Positions 11,192 to 22,871 of a stretch of 64,000 bases of DNA are shown one piece after another. The translations under genes were made by a program, and so were the position numbers. This stretch comes from Rhabditoides inermis. Lineage: Eukaryota > Nematoda > Chromadorea > Rhabditida > Rhabditidae. The stretch covers positions 323,501-387,500 of the forward strand of contig CAWZYM010000079.1 of assembly GCA_963966185.1 (NCBI GenBank). The letters run 5' to 3'. The notes below the pieces were generated by a model. The model saw only the letters and a list, made by a program, of their open reading frames with translations. It was not told the origin of the DNA and did not search any database. Position 1 is the first letter of the stretch. Every line of letters starts with the position of its first letter.

Positions 11192-14100
11192 CCTCTCTCT
11201 CTCTGTCTGTCTGTCTGTCTCTCTCCCCTCTAATCTTCCCCATTCCAGCCGGACAAGCGCATCGTCTCGTCGATCGTGTGGTGTGTGTCCGAGTTGATGA
11301 CACAGGCAGCTGTCATCGCAGCCGAACAGAACGCGCGTGAGTGGGGGGGAGGGGGGCGATATGCATGCGAGCAGAACTGCGGCGCGTGTCTATCGAGCAT
11401 ACGTGGACGATATTTTCTCTCTCGAAAAGTCGTAGCGAAATCTCGGCGACTTTTACCCTCAGAATGCGACTTACTCACGCCAACCATGTTGGCATGCTAT
11501 GGCGTTTATGTTCAGGCACGACGATCCTGCAGTGGGGCCAGAAGTTTGGCGAGGTGACGAAGAGATTCAAGCGGGACAAGGCGGTCATCCACGTCGCGCC
11601 GGGAGACGTGCCACCGGTGTGTCGACACGACTCGATATCCCCATCATCATGGATCGTTTCAGAGTGGGAAGATGTTCGAGGTGCGCTGCGTGGCGCTGGA
11701 CGAGAATCACATGCGGGAGGAGGAGCGAAAGAGGGAGAAGAAGAGGAGGAAGGAGGAGAAGCTGAAGAGACGCGCGGAGAAGGCGGCGGAGGAGGAGCGG
11801 CAGCGGAAGCAGCAGGAGGAGAGACAGCGACAGGCGGAGCGAGACGAGGCCGAGAAGAAGACGAAGCAGGCTGCTGCTGATGCTGCTGCTGCCGCGGCGG
11901 CCGCCAGAGCTATGCATGTTTATGTCGCGATCGTCAAGAACGAGCCCGACGATCACATTGAGAACGTGGGTGATTTTCGGAAATTGCCGGATAATGGGAA
12001 TCGCTGAGCTATAGTGTAGTGCCATAGTCTTCCTTCACCCCCTCCGGGCTACCTCAACCTTATATGTGACTTGCAGTCGTCGACGACGATGTCGAGTGTG
12101 TCTCATGTGGATGTGGATGCGCGGCGGAATCTGTCGTTGACGCCGCTCAACTCGGACGACGAGTATGGCACGCCTGGCACGCCCCCTCGACAGCCGCCCC
12201 CGCCCGTCCGCGATGCGATGCCGAGCAAGCCACAGCCTCTCCCGCTCCCCGTGGCGCAGACCACCCCCGCCCCCGCCCCGCTCGACGTGGAGAAGCGGCG
12301 GGCGATGGAGAAGGAGCGGCAGTGGATGGAGGAGGAGCTGCGGCGGCGGCGGGAGCTGGAGGAGCGGGGCGAGCTCGTCCCTCCCGCCACCAACCCCGCC
12401 CTCGTGTCGACCGCCCGGCTGCTCGTCGAGAGGTACGCCGCCATCTGCGGGGGGACAGTGCGCAGGAGGAACAGCGGTGGGTGGCATGTTCGTCGTGACA
12501 ACAACTCATAGAAACTTCTGGGCAGATGGACCTCGGCATTGCACATTCACATATTGAATTGTATTATTCAGGATTGTACTTTATCGACACGCTGCCGGAG
12601 TTGGTGTTCTCGCAGGCGAGTGGTCCGAGTGAGAGGTGAGTGGGAGGGGAGGGGGGAGGGAGGACTGCGGGAGTGGAATGGTGTGGATTGCAGTGGGGTG
12701 TGGTCGACGCTGGCTGCTCTCATCGTCAACCTCCGCCTCCTTCCACTCGACGCCGCAGATGGAGTGGCGGTGAGTGAGATCTCTCTCCCTCCCTCTCTCT
12801 CATTTCTGTATTCAGAATCAGAATCACTTCGGAAAGCTATGTTTCTGCACGTGTTGTAGACTCGTCTGTTCGTCTCCTCGCAGGAGTGTCGCTGGGTGGC
12901 GGCGTTCATAGAGTGGCAGCGGAAGAAGGACGGTCAGAGGGACCGAGTGCCGCCCCCCGAGGTGCGCCACGTCGAGACACTCGCCAACATGATCAAGATG
13001 GTGGGTGGGGGCGGAGCTGGAGGGGCGGAGCTTAGGTGCAGGACAAGGTGTTGTTCAGTTCCCGCTGGCGACGCCGGTCTCGGTGCAGCACTTTGCTCAG
13101 TGGTACTGGCTGGAGCCGCCGGCGGACGGAGGAGCGTACAAGGACATGGTCGGTCTTTTCCGTTCCTCTTCCCTTTCTTTCTTCCACTTGCAGAATGCGC
13201 AAAACTCATTGTGGTAATGAAAAAATGTATTGCATTGTATATCCCTCCCTACTTGAGCCCCCGGTTCCCGACGCCACGACGAACGATGGCGAGACGTGCG
13301 AGTACATTGTGATGAAGTTCGCCGCTGCCGCCGGCTTCCCGCTCGTCAACCTCGACTACGGTGGGGGCGGAACTAGAGTGGGCGGGGCTTATGATGTGGT
13401 TTCAGACAAGCGCGAGCGCATCTTCTTCCTCCCCGTGCCCTATTCGGTGCTCGGAGTCGGCTGGAAGAAGCACAGGTGTGTTTTCTTTCTTTCTTTCTTT
13501 CTTCGCAGTAAGCATGATTTTGATGTTTCCTTTGCCAGGCACCGTCGCCCGGTGGAATTGTTTCGAGACGTTGTGGAAGAGGTGGCTCGCATCGGAATAC
13601 TTCCCGACTTCAGCGACATAGACATGATGCTCAGCTCGCTGCTGCGCTCCAGCAAGAACATTGTATGCATGGGCGGGGCTTGGAGGGGCGGGGTGTATGT
13701 GTGACTCTTTCAGGCGGCTCTCGATCCGCTGTGGCTGGCGGCGGGCAGGCTGTTCCGTCGGGTGGTCGAGCAGCTGGGGGACGAGTGTGAGTGGAAGGGA
13801 AGACGTGGTGGTTGTTTCACATTCAGAAACAACACAAACATGAAAGGAACACCTACGCACACCATGCCACTAGCAATTGCGAATGATACTGCGGCACAAT
13901 GTTGGTGGCCGTGTGTCTTGATGTGGTGTTCAGTGCACTCTCTGCCGGCCGCCACTTCGAGCGACTCTGATGGCTACCGGGGCATGCGCCACAAGCTGCG
14001 CGCTGCCGTCCGCCACGCCTGGCGAGCGCCCGACGCCAACGTCGTCCTCAGCCGGACCGTCGACAGCAGGGTACGCACACGCTGTCACAGACTTGTATCG

Positions 14101-17100
14101 TATCCTTATAGCTGAACATGACATTCACCATCACATCTATGTGAAGGGCTGGGGATATACGGTTGACCCGCTGCCACAGCTCCGTTTCCCATCCACTGTG
14201 TGTGTTTCAGCGCGAGCTGAAGCTGCCGTTGGTGTACGAGAATGGGGAGAAGATCTGGGAGCGGCACGCGAAGAGTCGGGAGGGGCGGCGGCGAAGCAGG
14301 AGTCGCAGCCGCGGAAGGGACGGGAGCAGGAGCCGCGACAGGGCCAGGGTGAGAGGGAGAGAGAGAGAGGGGGAGGGAACACCGGGGACTGGGGTGTTGC
14401 AGTCTCGCCACTCTGTGACTCCGAGTCCGCGTGCGGACAGGCGCGAGAGGAGTCGCGCGGGCGCGGATGCGATCGAGAGCGACAGGCCGCGCCAGCTGCT
14501 ACCCCCGCGAGTATCCGTCCTTCCCCCGCCCAGCAAACAGACCGGCTTCGAGTCCGCCTTCCACCTCTTCGAGTTGGTCAAGGTGAGAATCTCGGGTTCC
14601 CGCTTTGTGGAATGCTAGCTGTGAATTCGAGTAGTGACATGTGATGAATGTGTTGTTGTGAGATGGCGGGCTGGGAGGTTCGTTGGGACGCGGAGAAGGA
14701 GCGGCGGCACGCGTGGCTGGAGGAGGCGGGGGAGGGAGACGGCTGCAGGAGGATGCACCTACTCTGCGAGGTCATGCACCGGTGAGTAACTATCACATCC
14801 AAGTCAGTTCATTTATGGCATTGAATTCGCATGTACAGTAGTGTGTGCATACATGTGGTCGTGTGGTGTTACTGATCACAGTGATCACTTGTCTGTGTGT
14901 GCAGCGACGAGCGCGTGACTGTTATGGCGGGCGCGGGTCGGGAGTGTGCGTACGCGATGCTCGAACAGCTACTCGTGGAAGGAGTCCTGTCCAGGGAGCG
15001 GGTCGATCAAATTCTCACCGCCGAGGTGAGTTCATCGAATACATATTTTGAAATACAATAATGCAATAATGGCTGTATCGATTATGCATTGTTTGAGGTG
15101 CGCTGTGAGGTGGCGTTGCGCTCGTGGCTGGAGGCGTCGGCGGAGCAGGTGGTGGAGTGGCTGTGGGAGCAGGCGGGGAGGAAGGGAGGAGAGGGACAGG
15201 TGGAGAGAGTGGCGGAGGAGGAGAGGAGACAGCTCAAGTGGTACGACATGACCCCCAGCCGGTGCAACGCCGCCAAGTGGTGAGTGACGGGGGAAGGCGT
15301 GGTGAGTCTCTTCGAAACAACGAACAACCCCGTCTTCGGAAACGTCTTCGGAACACACTGCTTCGTCGTGTTTCGAAGGCAGCGTCAAAGGGTGTTTCGA
15401 AGAGACTGGACGCTACTTGAGTAGTGGGGGGAGTGACGGGTTGTGTTTTGAGGTTCCTCGTTTCGCTCGCTCGCGTGCTCGGATGGCACTTCAACCGATT
15501 CACCGATCAGAGTGGGTGGCATCTTCTTTCATTTTCGTCCTCTCTCATTTGTAGTAATGATTTTTACATTGTGGTTGCACGGATATTGTTTGTGAATTGT
15601 GATTGGGTATTTACTCGCAGGCCGCAACGTGTGCGTGTCTCTGTCGCCTGCGGTGAACGACGCGAATCCCGTGTTCCTATCCGCCCCCTACCAGTGCAAG
15701 GAGGAAGTGAAGAAGTGAGGAAGAGAAGGGGAACGAGTCGCAGAATATCATGAATCGTTACGTTATAAGTATAACTGAACATGACATCACAATCACACGC
15801 CGAAACATGGGAAAGGATAGGAAGAGGGGAGAGTGTCGCTGTTCCAGGCGGTTCCTGATTTTCGACGAGGACGTGTGCTCGTTCAACCTTCTGCTGCGCC
15901 TGCACAGGACAAAGCTGCTGCGCGAGAACTCTCTCAGGAACATCTTCAACACGGTATGGTTCTAGTTCTAGTCTCGCTGTGGATGTGTTCGTAGCAGCCC
16001 TCGCAGAATATTAGAACACCGTATTTTGAGCTACGAGTTAGTGGTAGATCGAAACATTAGTAGCGCGCTGTGGGTAGATCGAAAGACGGTGAGTCAGTTC
16101 GCAGCGGCAAACAGTTGGAGCACTGCGCGAGGTGTCCCCTCTCTTCCCTTCTATGGTGTGTTGCAGTGGAATCACTCGTGGATCTGCAAGGAGCTGGCGG
16201 CTGTTTCATCTCTCATCTCCTACATCTACCACAACGGATTCCTGCCCACTGCTGTGGACGGAGAAGTGTGTTTTATCCCTCTCCCTCTTCCTATCTCTCT
16301 CCCCTCTCCCCTCTCCCCTCTCCCCTCTCCCCTCTCCCCTCTCCCCTCTCCCCTCTCCCCTCTCCCCTCTCCCCTCTCCCCTCTCCCCTCTCCCCTCTCC
16401 CCTCTCCCCTCTCCCTCTCCCTCTCCCTCTCCCTCTCCCTCTCCCCTCTCTCTCCTACGTGATCCTTTATTCCCAGGTGACCGTCATGCAGTCGTATTGC
16501 ACCGTGTTCTGGGTGAACTACACGAACAAGACGAACCAGGAACCCGTGCAAGAGGTGAGAGGGGCGGAGCGTGCGAGGCGGGGCTTAGGGAGGTTTTAAC
16601 ACGATGAAATTAAACAAGATGTCGCATGAAGAAAGGGTCATAGAAGAGTTACAGTTCTATGCTCGCAAAAAGTTGTGCGCGGTGGGGTAGATCAGAGGAA
16701 GACGGATAGTCAGCTCGCGGCGATAGCGCGCAAATCAAGAGAGGCAGACGGTTATGGTTAACTGCCAGCGAGGTAGATCGAAAACTATCGCTCTGGCGCA
16801 GACTATAAGTCATACTTGTTGGAGTAGTTAAATGTTTGCGCAAAATTCATCTAATTAGAAAATGACTTTACCGTTTTGTTCCAGCCAATGAACGAAGTGC
16901 AGTTCCGTGCTGTTGTTTTATCGATGAACTCAATGCGGCTGGCGCGCGTGCAGGCCTTCTTGAAGCGACTCGCCGCCGGGTGGGTGGTGACGTCATCGGT
17001 AGTGACGTCATGGTGTTGTGTTTCAGCGCGAACGCGCACTACCAGGTGGGCGTGAACGACCGCCGCGAGCACACGGCCATGATGTGGTGGGTGCCAGGAA

Positions 17101-19492
17101 CGAGCAATACTTTTCCATTTACTCCGCTTGAAGATCGGTGTTCTAATCATGTTGTATACCGTATTCCGTCTTCCGTCTTCCTCCGATCTACTCCATGAGC
17201 TGTGTTCCAGCCCACTCCCTTCGACGCGCGTCTCTGTGGTGGCGACTTGGTGGACGCACACCTACCACAACGAGCGTTCCTGTGCCCCGCACGTCAAGAT
17301 CCCGCAGCCTGTCGCCGCACTGTACGCAGTCGTGCGCAGGTGCGACTCGCTTGGTGCTCACTGGTGCTGACTGGTTGTTTCAGACTGCTGGAGAAGCTGG
17401 TGACGCTGGGTGTGGTGCCTCTGGCCGTCGTCGACAGTCTCGTTGACTTGGTGAGTGGGGTGGCGTACGAGGGGTGTGTACTGTTGTTTCTCCAGACGGG
17501 TTCTGCGGTGGCGCTGGCGGATCGGTGTGCGCCCATTCTGCGCCGTCTCGCCGACAAGGGACTCATGTGTCTCGGTGAGTAGGCGGATGTTGTTGTGTAC
17601 ATGCGAGTTGCAGACGCGTACAACGAGCGCGCCATCTACGCGGCGTGCTGTGAGCTGTGGACGGAGCGTCGGCGGGAGCTGGCGACTGGTGGAATGGATG
17701 CGGACGAGGCAGAGAGGATCACGAGGATGTGAGTGCGAGTGCAATCAAGTATGTATCCAGAATAGCACATTGTACGGACTGAGTGAAATGCGGTGGTTAG
17801 CGCTGAGTGAGAAAGTCACATGTCACACCCCTCTTCCAGCTGTCTTCCGACGCAGGCTGGTGTGCGCAGTGTGTCGGCGTCGTCTGTGCAGTCTGGCTGG
17901 TCGGCCGACACTGCACTGGGCGGGGCTGCGGCCGCCACGCTCACTCCCCCACAGGCGGGCAAGACAGGAGGAGGGGGAGGGGCATTCGCCACACCCCACA
18001 CTCCCGCCCCGCCCGCGCCGCGCGGCATCGGCGCGGCCAACGGTGCGTTTATATGTTCTATGTATAATAACAATCATAATTATGGGGATGTATGAAACTC
18101 GGTTGGTCAGTGAGTCGAACAGCTCAATTTCGTGGTCCACACGGTTAACCGCGTGCTGGTACGAGATGAAGCAGTTGCGATGTGTAGGCTCGACGATGGC
18201 GGAGCGTCTGCGTCAGATGGGCGTGGCGGGGACGGAGGTGGGCATGGGACTCGCGACTCCCGTGGCGGCCAGAGGAGGAGGACTGCAGCAGAAGCAGGGA
18301 ACACACGTGTGTCATGCAGGTGGCATGTCCGGTGAGTGGGGGGGTGTCTCTTAGGGTAGATCTGAAGAAGACGGAGAATCAGTGTGCTGCAATAGCGTGC
18401 AAAGCATGAGCGTGCAAAGCAGACGGTTAGAACACGGAACAAGGACAAAGTTGTCTTCGATCACGAAGAAGACGCGTTGTTGTGCAGGCACTCCGCAGGT
18501 GGGCGCGGGCGGTGCCGTCTATCAGTACATGGCACCCCAGCAGCAGCCGGTCGCCCTGCATGTCCCTCCCCACCCATACATGCATCACAACAGTGGTGAG
18601 TGAGAGGGGGAAAACAGACAAGGTGTGGTCAGTCTCTTCAAAACGGCCCCTTCAAAACGTCTTAGAAGCACGCCGTTTAGTTCGGTTTCAAAGGAGGAGA
18701 TTCGATGAGACTGACCGCTACTAGACAGAGACGTGAACGAGCCTGGTGGTTTCCCGGCGCTAGCACTTTGAAAGCTAAACTTTTGATGAGTGCGGAAGTG
18801 ATTCGATTTGTCAGCCGTGGTGCGTGGAGGAGGAAGCCGGCTGGACATGTGCCCGCCTCCCCCGCTGCTCTCTCGCAGCAAACACGACGTGGCGCAGCTG
18901 TGCAACATGCCCAACCCACTCGTCCCACTCGTATGGAACATCGGAACCTGGTGGGTGGGCACTGGCATGTGGGGTGACAAACCATTACTACAAGAGAGTC
19001 GTTTCGTTCGGATGTGGCAGAATGCATATTGGATTGAGGTTATTCATGTGCATCTGCCAGTAGATCATCATTCAAATCAAATGAGAGTCAATCGATCAAT
19101 CAATCTTTTATCCAGAATCGCTATATCCTGACTATACAACAAGTGCATACGGTACACCACGAGGGCTAAGCGCGAGAGTCGTTCGGTGTTTTGTAGCTGT
19201 GTTGGGATGAAACGAAATTGGCAGTAGGTAATAATTAATTGGAATGTGTGTGTTTGAGGGAGCGCTCGCTGCTGTCGTTCTACGATCTGCTCAACTCGTA
19301 CACGGGATGGCATCTGCAGTCGTCGCCCGGAGGTGAGTGGGGGAAGGAAAGGGAGAGAGGTGACGTCATCAGTCGATTCGCGAAGAGGTCAATAAGTTTA
19401 CAGGCAGTCGCATCGGTCTGGTGCACGCCAAGTATCCGATCCCGCCGTGTGAGATGAGGGTGGATGTGGAGAGGATGGATGACAAGTGAGAA

Positions 19493-19544
<52 letters not shown>

Positions 19545-20420
19545 GTGAGTGAGTGAGTGACAAGAGTATGTTTCAGCGGTCAGCCGCACTACACTTCGTG
19601 GGTGGCTGCCGCGACTTGCATATTCACTCGACTCGTCGTCAGGAACATTGTCAACCCCCTCCGCACGCACTTCGTGTGCAACCCAACTGTCAGTCCACAC
19701 CATATCCATTGTTCACTCGCAATCGCAAAAGGGGACCATGACACGTATGTAAAAAACAAAATCGTTTAGAAGATGGTCGTAAGTTTTTTTGCGCTCTCAC
19801 TTCTTGTATTCGCATCCATAGAGGGAATTCGTCTTGCGGAGTTTTACTATTAAATTTTACACGCATATGACATGTTTAAGGGCTACTGGCCTCCGAGTGT
19901 ATTCCGCGCGGCCGCCTGCGATCTCGCGGCCATGCACAAGTACGAGTGGGCACGCGATAGGCAGAGGGGGGAGAGGGAGGAGCAGAAGCAGGAGGAGGAG
20001 GGAGCGGAGACGGGGAAGGTGGAGGAGAAGCGGGAGGAGCAGATGGAGAAGGGACAGGAGGAGAAGCTGGCTGAAGAGGAGCGGGAGTTGAAGGGCGAAC
20101 AGGCTGCGACAAGTCGGGAGGAGAAGGCGGAGATGAAGATTGATGTGGAGCAGACGCTGCCGGTTGAGAAGATGGAGGAGGAGAAAGTGGAGGAGCAGGA
20201 GGAGGGCGAGGACATGATAGTGATTGTGGATGTGGAGGGTGTTGAGGAGAAGGAGGAGAAGGAGCAGGAGAAGGAGCAGGAGACGAGGAGGAGCCGCGAG
20301 CACATGGAGGAACTGGTGATTGTGGATGACGATAGTGAAGACGAGGGGAAGGAGCAGGGGGAGGAGGAGAGTGCCTTCCACTGGCCGCAGCCCACGCCCA
20401 GCAGGTGAGCACCGTCTCCG

Positions 20421-20454
<34 letters not shown>

Positions 20455-21127
20455 ACTCTCTCCGTCTCTCTCTCTCTCTCTCTCTCTCTCTCGCCCTTAT
20501 CTGTCACTCTCTTCAGGTGCGCGTTTGCGGCGTCTTTCCTCAAGGCGATCGAGCTGTCCTCTCGCGGCTCCCTCCGCAGGGAGCAGGGATCGGACGAGAA
20601 CAGACGTGAGTGTGGCTAGGCGTGTGTGTTGAGATGGCGTCGACTCGACCGTGTATCGCAGGGCCTCACTCTCTGCGTCTTGTGTGGGCGGCGCGGGTGG
20701 CTGCGAGAGGAAAGGCGGCCACCGACGAGCTATTCATCGTCCACACCATCGACCAGAGGGAGAACCAGTGGGTCGGGGATGGGGTTGGGAACGAATCAGA
20801 GTGATCGCGGAAGGAGGACGGCCGTTGCAAACGAGTTTCGCAAGAGCCTGCTGTTCAGGTCGCTGGACGTGTCTGTGGTGGAGCTGGCGTCGTTCAACCT
20901 GCTGGCATGGCTGTTCCGTCATCGCATCCTCGACCCTCACACCTGTCAACAGCTGTTCTCAGCTGCCGACGAGGTGAGTTGGCCGGGCGTGAGGGGCGGG
21001 GCTTTTGACGCGCGATTTTCAGTCCGAGTGGCACGTGTGCGATCGGGAAGCGGCGCGTGTGGCTACGATTCTCTGCACGCTGTTCCACGACCGCGAGCTG
21101 CCGCCTAGCGGAAAGGTGGAGGGATTT

Positions 21128-21165
<38 letters not shown>

Positions 21166-21776
21166 CACTGGCTGTTGTTCAGAGTCTCACGCAGTTCTAC
21201 CGCGTGGTGTGTGCGACTCGCGCCCGCATCCACAGATCCACAGAGCGCTCCATCTTCACACAGGTCGAGAACAAGGTAAGAGCGCCGGGATGTGTTTATG
21301 CCTTCGAGTGAGCAGGCAGGCAGTTGGGCAGTTATGGTAGTATTGTATTGAACCATCAATCAATCTTTCGTGGCAACAGAAGAAGTTGGTATCGAAGTAT
21401 GGCTGTATGTGGAGTTGAATGATGTACTGCACTAATCCTTCTGTCACCCAGTGGTCTCGTCTTCCGTCGGCGACGCCCACCCGCTGTCGCCTCCTGGAGG
21501 TGTTCCTCGACCAGCTGGCCGCCTCGTGCGGGTTCGGACTCCTCACCGAGGTGAACGTGGTGGCGGGAGGTGAGTCTCGCTGTGCTCATAGTATTGGCAA
21601 TGCGTGTTTGAGTGTCGCACTGTGTTGTCCGCATGGATGGCAGTGGCTGTGGCGCGCGCACTCTGTGGACGGAGGGAGAGTGCGACGGCTCACCGAGGTA
21701 CGTAATGGAGTACAGCTGTGCACTCAACGCTACCGGTTTCAGCGAATACATCTCACAAGAGGTGTCTTCGTCTGAG

Positions 21777-21828
<52 letters not shown>

Positions 21829-22288
21829 TGGCTTGCAGGAACGAGTGCGTGTCGCCCCGCGAGGAGTGCCACTACCTACTCATGGATCAGCTGGTGGACC
21901 GGAAGGTCGTCCCTCAAACAGTCGCCAATGCGCTCGTCGATGGGGTGAGTGGAAGGGAGAGAGAGAGGGAGAGAGGGGGAACGAACGAAGGAAGGAGATG
22001 TGGTGACGATGATGTGCAGGTGGTGACTGCGGCAGACGCGGCCGCCAAGTGCTGTCCTGTTCTGAAGAAGCTGCACAGCGTCGGATACCTCGACAAGAGT
22101 GGGTTCTTATATATGTAAGGAATAATAGGTATGCGAAGGGGGTCGAAGGAAGATTGGAACTCCATTATAATCCATATCACGTGATTAAGGTATCCTGTAA
22201 TTATGTTATTCTTATTCCAGAGACGCAGCCCGTCGATGTGTTGTCGTTCGCGGTGACTGCGTGGAAAGAACTGGGAGTGAAGGTCTAG
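8105..22288 (+). CDS. Giant multi-exon protein with helical repeats and charged regions; weak MED12-like resemblance
   Basis: A dense run of several tens of short exons on the plus strand, from MDETADRLSTLAMKLAAG (8105) to KELGVKV-TAG (22288). Most junctions checked join in phase. Order: helical N-terminus (WSLVHRLVSMGILPQTAVDQ); Ser/Arg/Lys region with repeat exons (9.0-10.5 kb); globular segment (FVKAAIKVEPG, LYFSFLPPRFLSGMNP); Lys/Glu/Arg coiled coil (11.7-12.4 kb); many helical exons with a recurring hydrophobic pattern (LLEKLVTLGVVPLAVVDSLV; LLMDQLVDRKVVPQTVANAL); Gly/Pro/Gln region (17.8-18.6 kb); very acidic Glu tract (19.9-20.4 kb); helical C-terminus. The segment DVSVVELASFNLLAW with REAARVATILCTLF recalls the MED12 mid-region (DVSDLSFHDSLATF; ARLTCRILLHLF). 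That is a memory-based resemblance and the MED12 N-terminal signature was not found. An in-frame stop at 10306 and the heterogeneity allow two genes. Confidence 0.6.
9706..10534 (+). repeat. Tandemly duplicated exons encoding a Lys-rich/acidic repeat
   Basis: Five consecutive exon segments encode versions of an acidic DDD start, a PPKK-type linker, LKTPKASKKKA and an acidic DDE end: end of the exon at 9762, then 9880-9975 (96 nt), 10031-10129 (99 nt), 10228-10319 (92 nt) and 10454-10534 (81 nt). All but the fourth are multiples of three with phase-0 borders, so they can be gained or lost without a frame change. The fourth is one base short. Confidence 0.8.
10305..10473 (+). repeat. Perfect 84 bp tandem duplication spanning a splice donor, an intron and an acceptor
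   Basis: Positions 10305-10388 are repeated at 10389-10472. Each copy holds the end of one exon (GAGGATGAA), a 50 nt intron (GTCAGTT...GCATGTAG) and the start of the next (GAGGATCCCG). It creates a 34 nt duplicate mini-exon that would shift the frame if included. Splicing from the first donor to the second acceptor would skip it. Confidence 0.88.
15297..15419 (+). mobile_element. MITE family E, copy 1 (intronic)
   Basis: About 120 bp inside the intron after AAKW. The ends are inverted: GTGGTGAGTCTCTTCGAAAC on the left and GTTTCGAAGAGACTGGACGC on the right. The interior is also rich in TTCGAAAC/GTTTCGAA motifs. It has no coding capacity. Confidence 0.6.
16261..16455 (+). repeat. Minisatellite of (CTCCCCT)n grading into (CTCCCT)n
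   Basis: A long, nearly pure pyrimidine array fills the intron between the exon ending at about 16264 and the exon starting at about 16477 (VTVMQSYCTVFW) of the giant gene. Confidence 0.9.
16686..16760 (+). repeat. Dispersed repeat F, copy (with a weaker copy at about 16046-16110)
   Basis: GTAGATCAGAGGAAGACGG, TAGTCAGCTCGCGGCGATAG and GAGGCAGACGGTTA recur at 18354-18431 and in part at 1700-1767 and 16046-16110. All copies are intronic or intergenic. Confidence 0.55.
18354..18431 (+). repeat. Dispersed repeat F, copy 4
   Basis: GGTAGATCTGAAGAAGACGG followed by AATAGCGTGCAAAGCATGAG and CAGACGGTTAGAAC, in the same order as the copy at 16686. It lies in an intron of the giant gene. Confidence 0.55.
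18612..18724 (+). mobile_element. MITE family E, copy 2 (intronic)
   Basis: Begins GTGGTCAGTCTCTTCAAAAC and ends GATGAGACTGACCGCTAC, the inverted counterpart. It is about 110 bp, non-coding, and matches the element at 15297 at both ends and in spacing. Confidence 0.6.
19497..19560 (+). repeat. (GA)n then (GTGA)n microsatellite after a 5' splice site
   Basis: Starts directly behind the donor GTGAGAAGATGGAGAGAGAG of the giant gene and ends as repeated GTGA units. Confidence 0.85.
19872..20403 (+). other. Glu-rich acidic tract within the giant gene
   Basis: One long exon encodes WPPSVFRAAACDLAAMHKYE and then more than 120 residues dominated by Glu with Lys/Gln (for example EEKLAEEERELKGEQ), ending in EESAFHWPQP. 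It is predicted to be a charged helix or disordered linker. The three possible minus-strand translations (LLLLL, PPSPP, SSSCS) are artefacts of it. Confidence 0.75.
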
Positions 22289-22871
22289 TATGGAGACGAC
22301 ATCCTCACATCACCTTCATGTTACACTGCCTGTCTCTCTTTTCTTCTCTGTATGTTTTGAGAAGGAAGCGCCCCAAGAGTTCTAATTGTCCCGTTACTTC
22401 TGTGATTCCCATAAGAGATGAACACTTATTTCTCGTCATTGTCTCCAGTATCCAGATTGTCATTTCGAGCGCTCCGATACTCTTTGTTTTGTCGAGTAGT
22501 CTTGTTGTAGTCCCATGTTACGTGGTTTTGGAAGTAGTAGTAGTTGTTGTTGTAGTGTTAGTTTCGTTGTTTCTCGCATGTATCCCAGTGTTTATCTCGT
22601 TTCGGACTTTTTGCGGTTGTATCATCTAGAATATGTTTGCGCTGTTGTCTCGAGTAGTTTAGAAGTTTTGATTGTTTGACCTGTTGCTGATTGTTTCTTT
22701 TTGATTGTTTGTCGTTTTCTTTTGAATAAAGTGGGAAGGAACGTGATTGTATGTAATGTCTTCATTTGGTAGATGAGACGTTGATAGCTCGATCATTTCT
22801 ATCCCCCATTTCCTTCCCTCCTCCTCTTTTTTCTTATCCTTCCACTCGTCCATGCGACAACCGTCACTCTC
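22289..22871 (+). other. Intergenic, 3' flank of the giant gene
   Basis: T-rich and GT-rich sequence with an AATAAA at about 22723. No exon with consistent borders was found. Confidence 0.5.

Noticed and set aside
12035..12560. Several overlapping long frames (Pro/Arg/Ser-rich) on both strands
   Set aside because: Shadows of a GC-rich exon of the giant gene whose true frame (LDVEKRRAMEKERQWMEEEL) joins its neighbours in phase.
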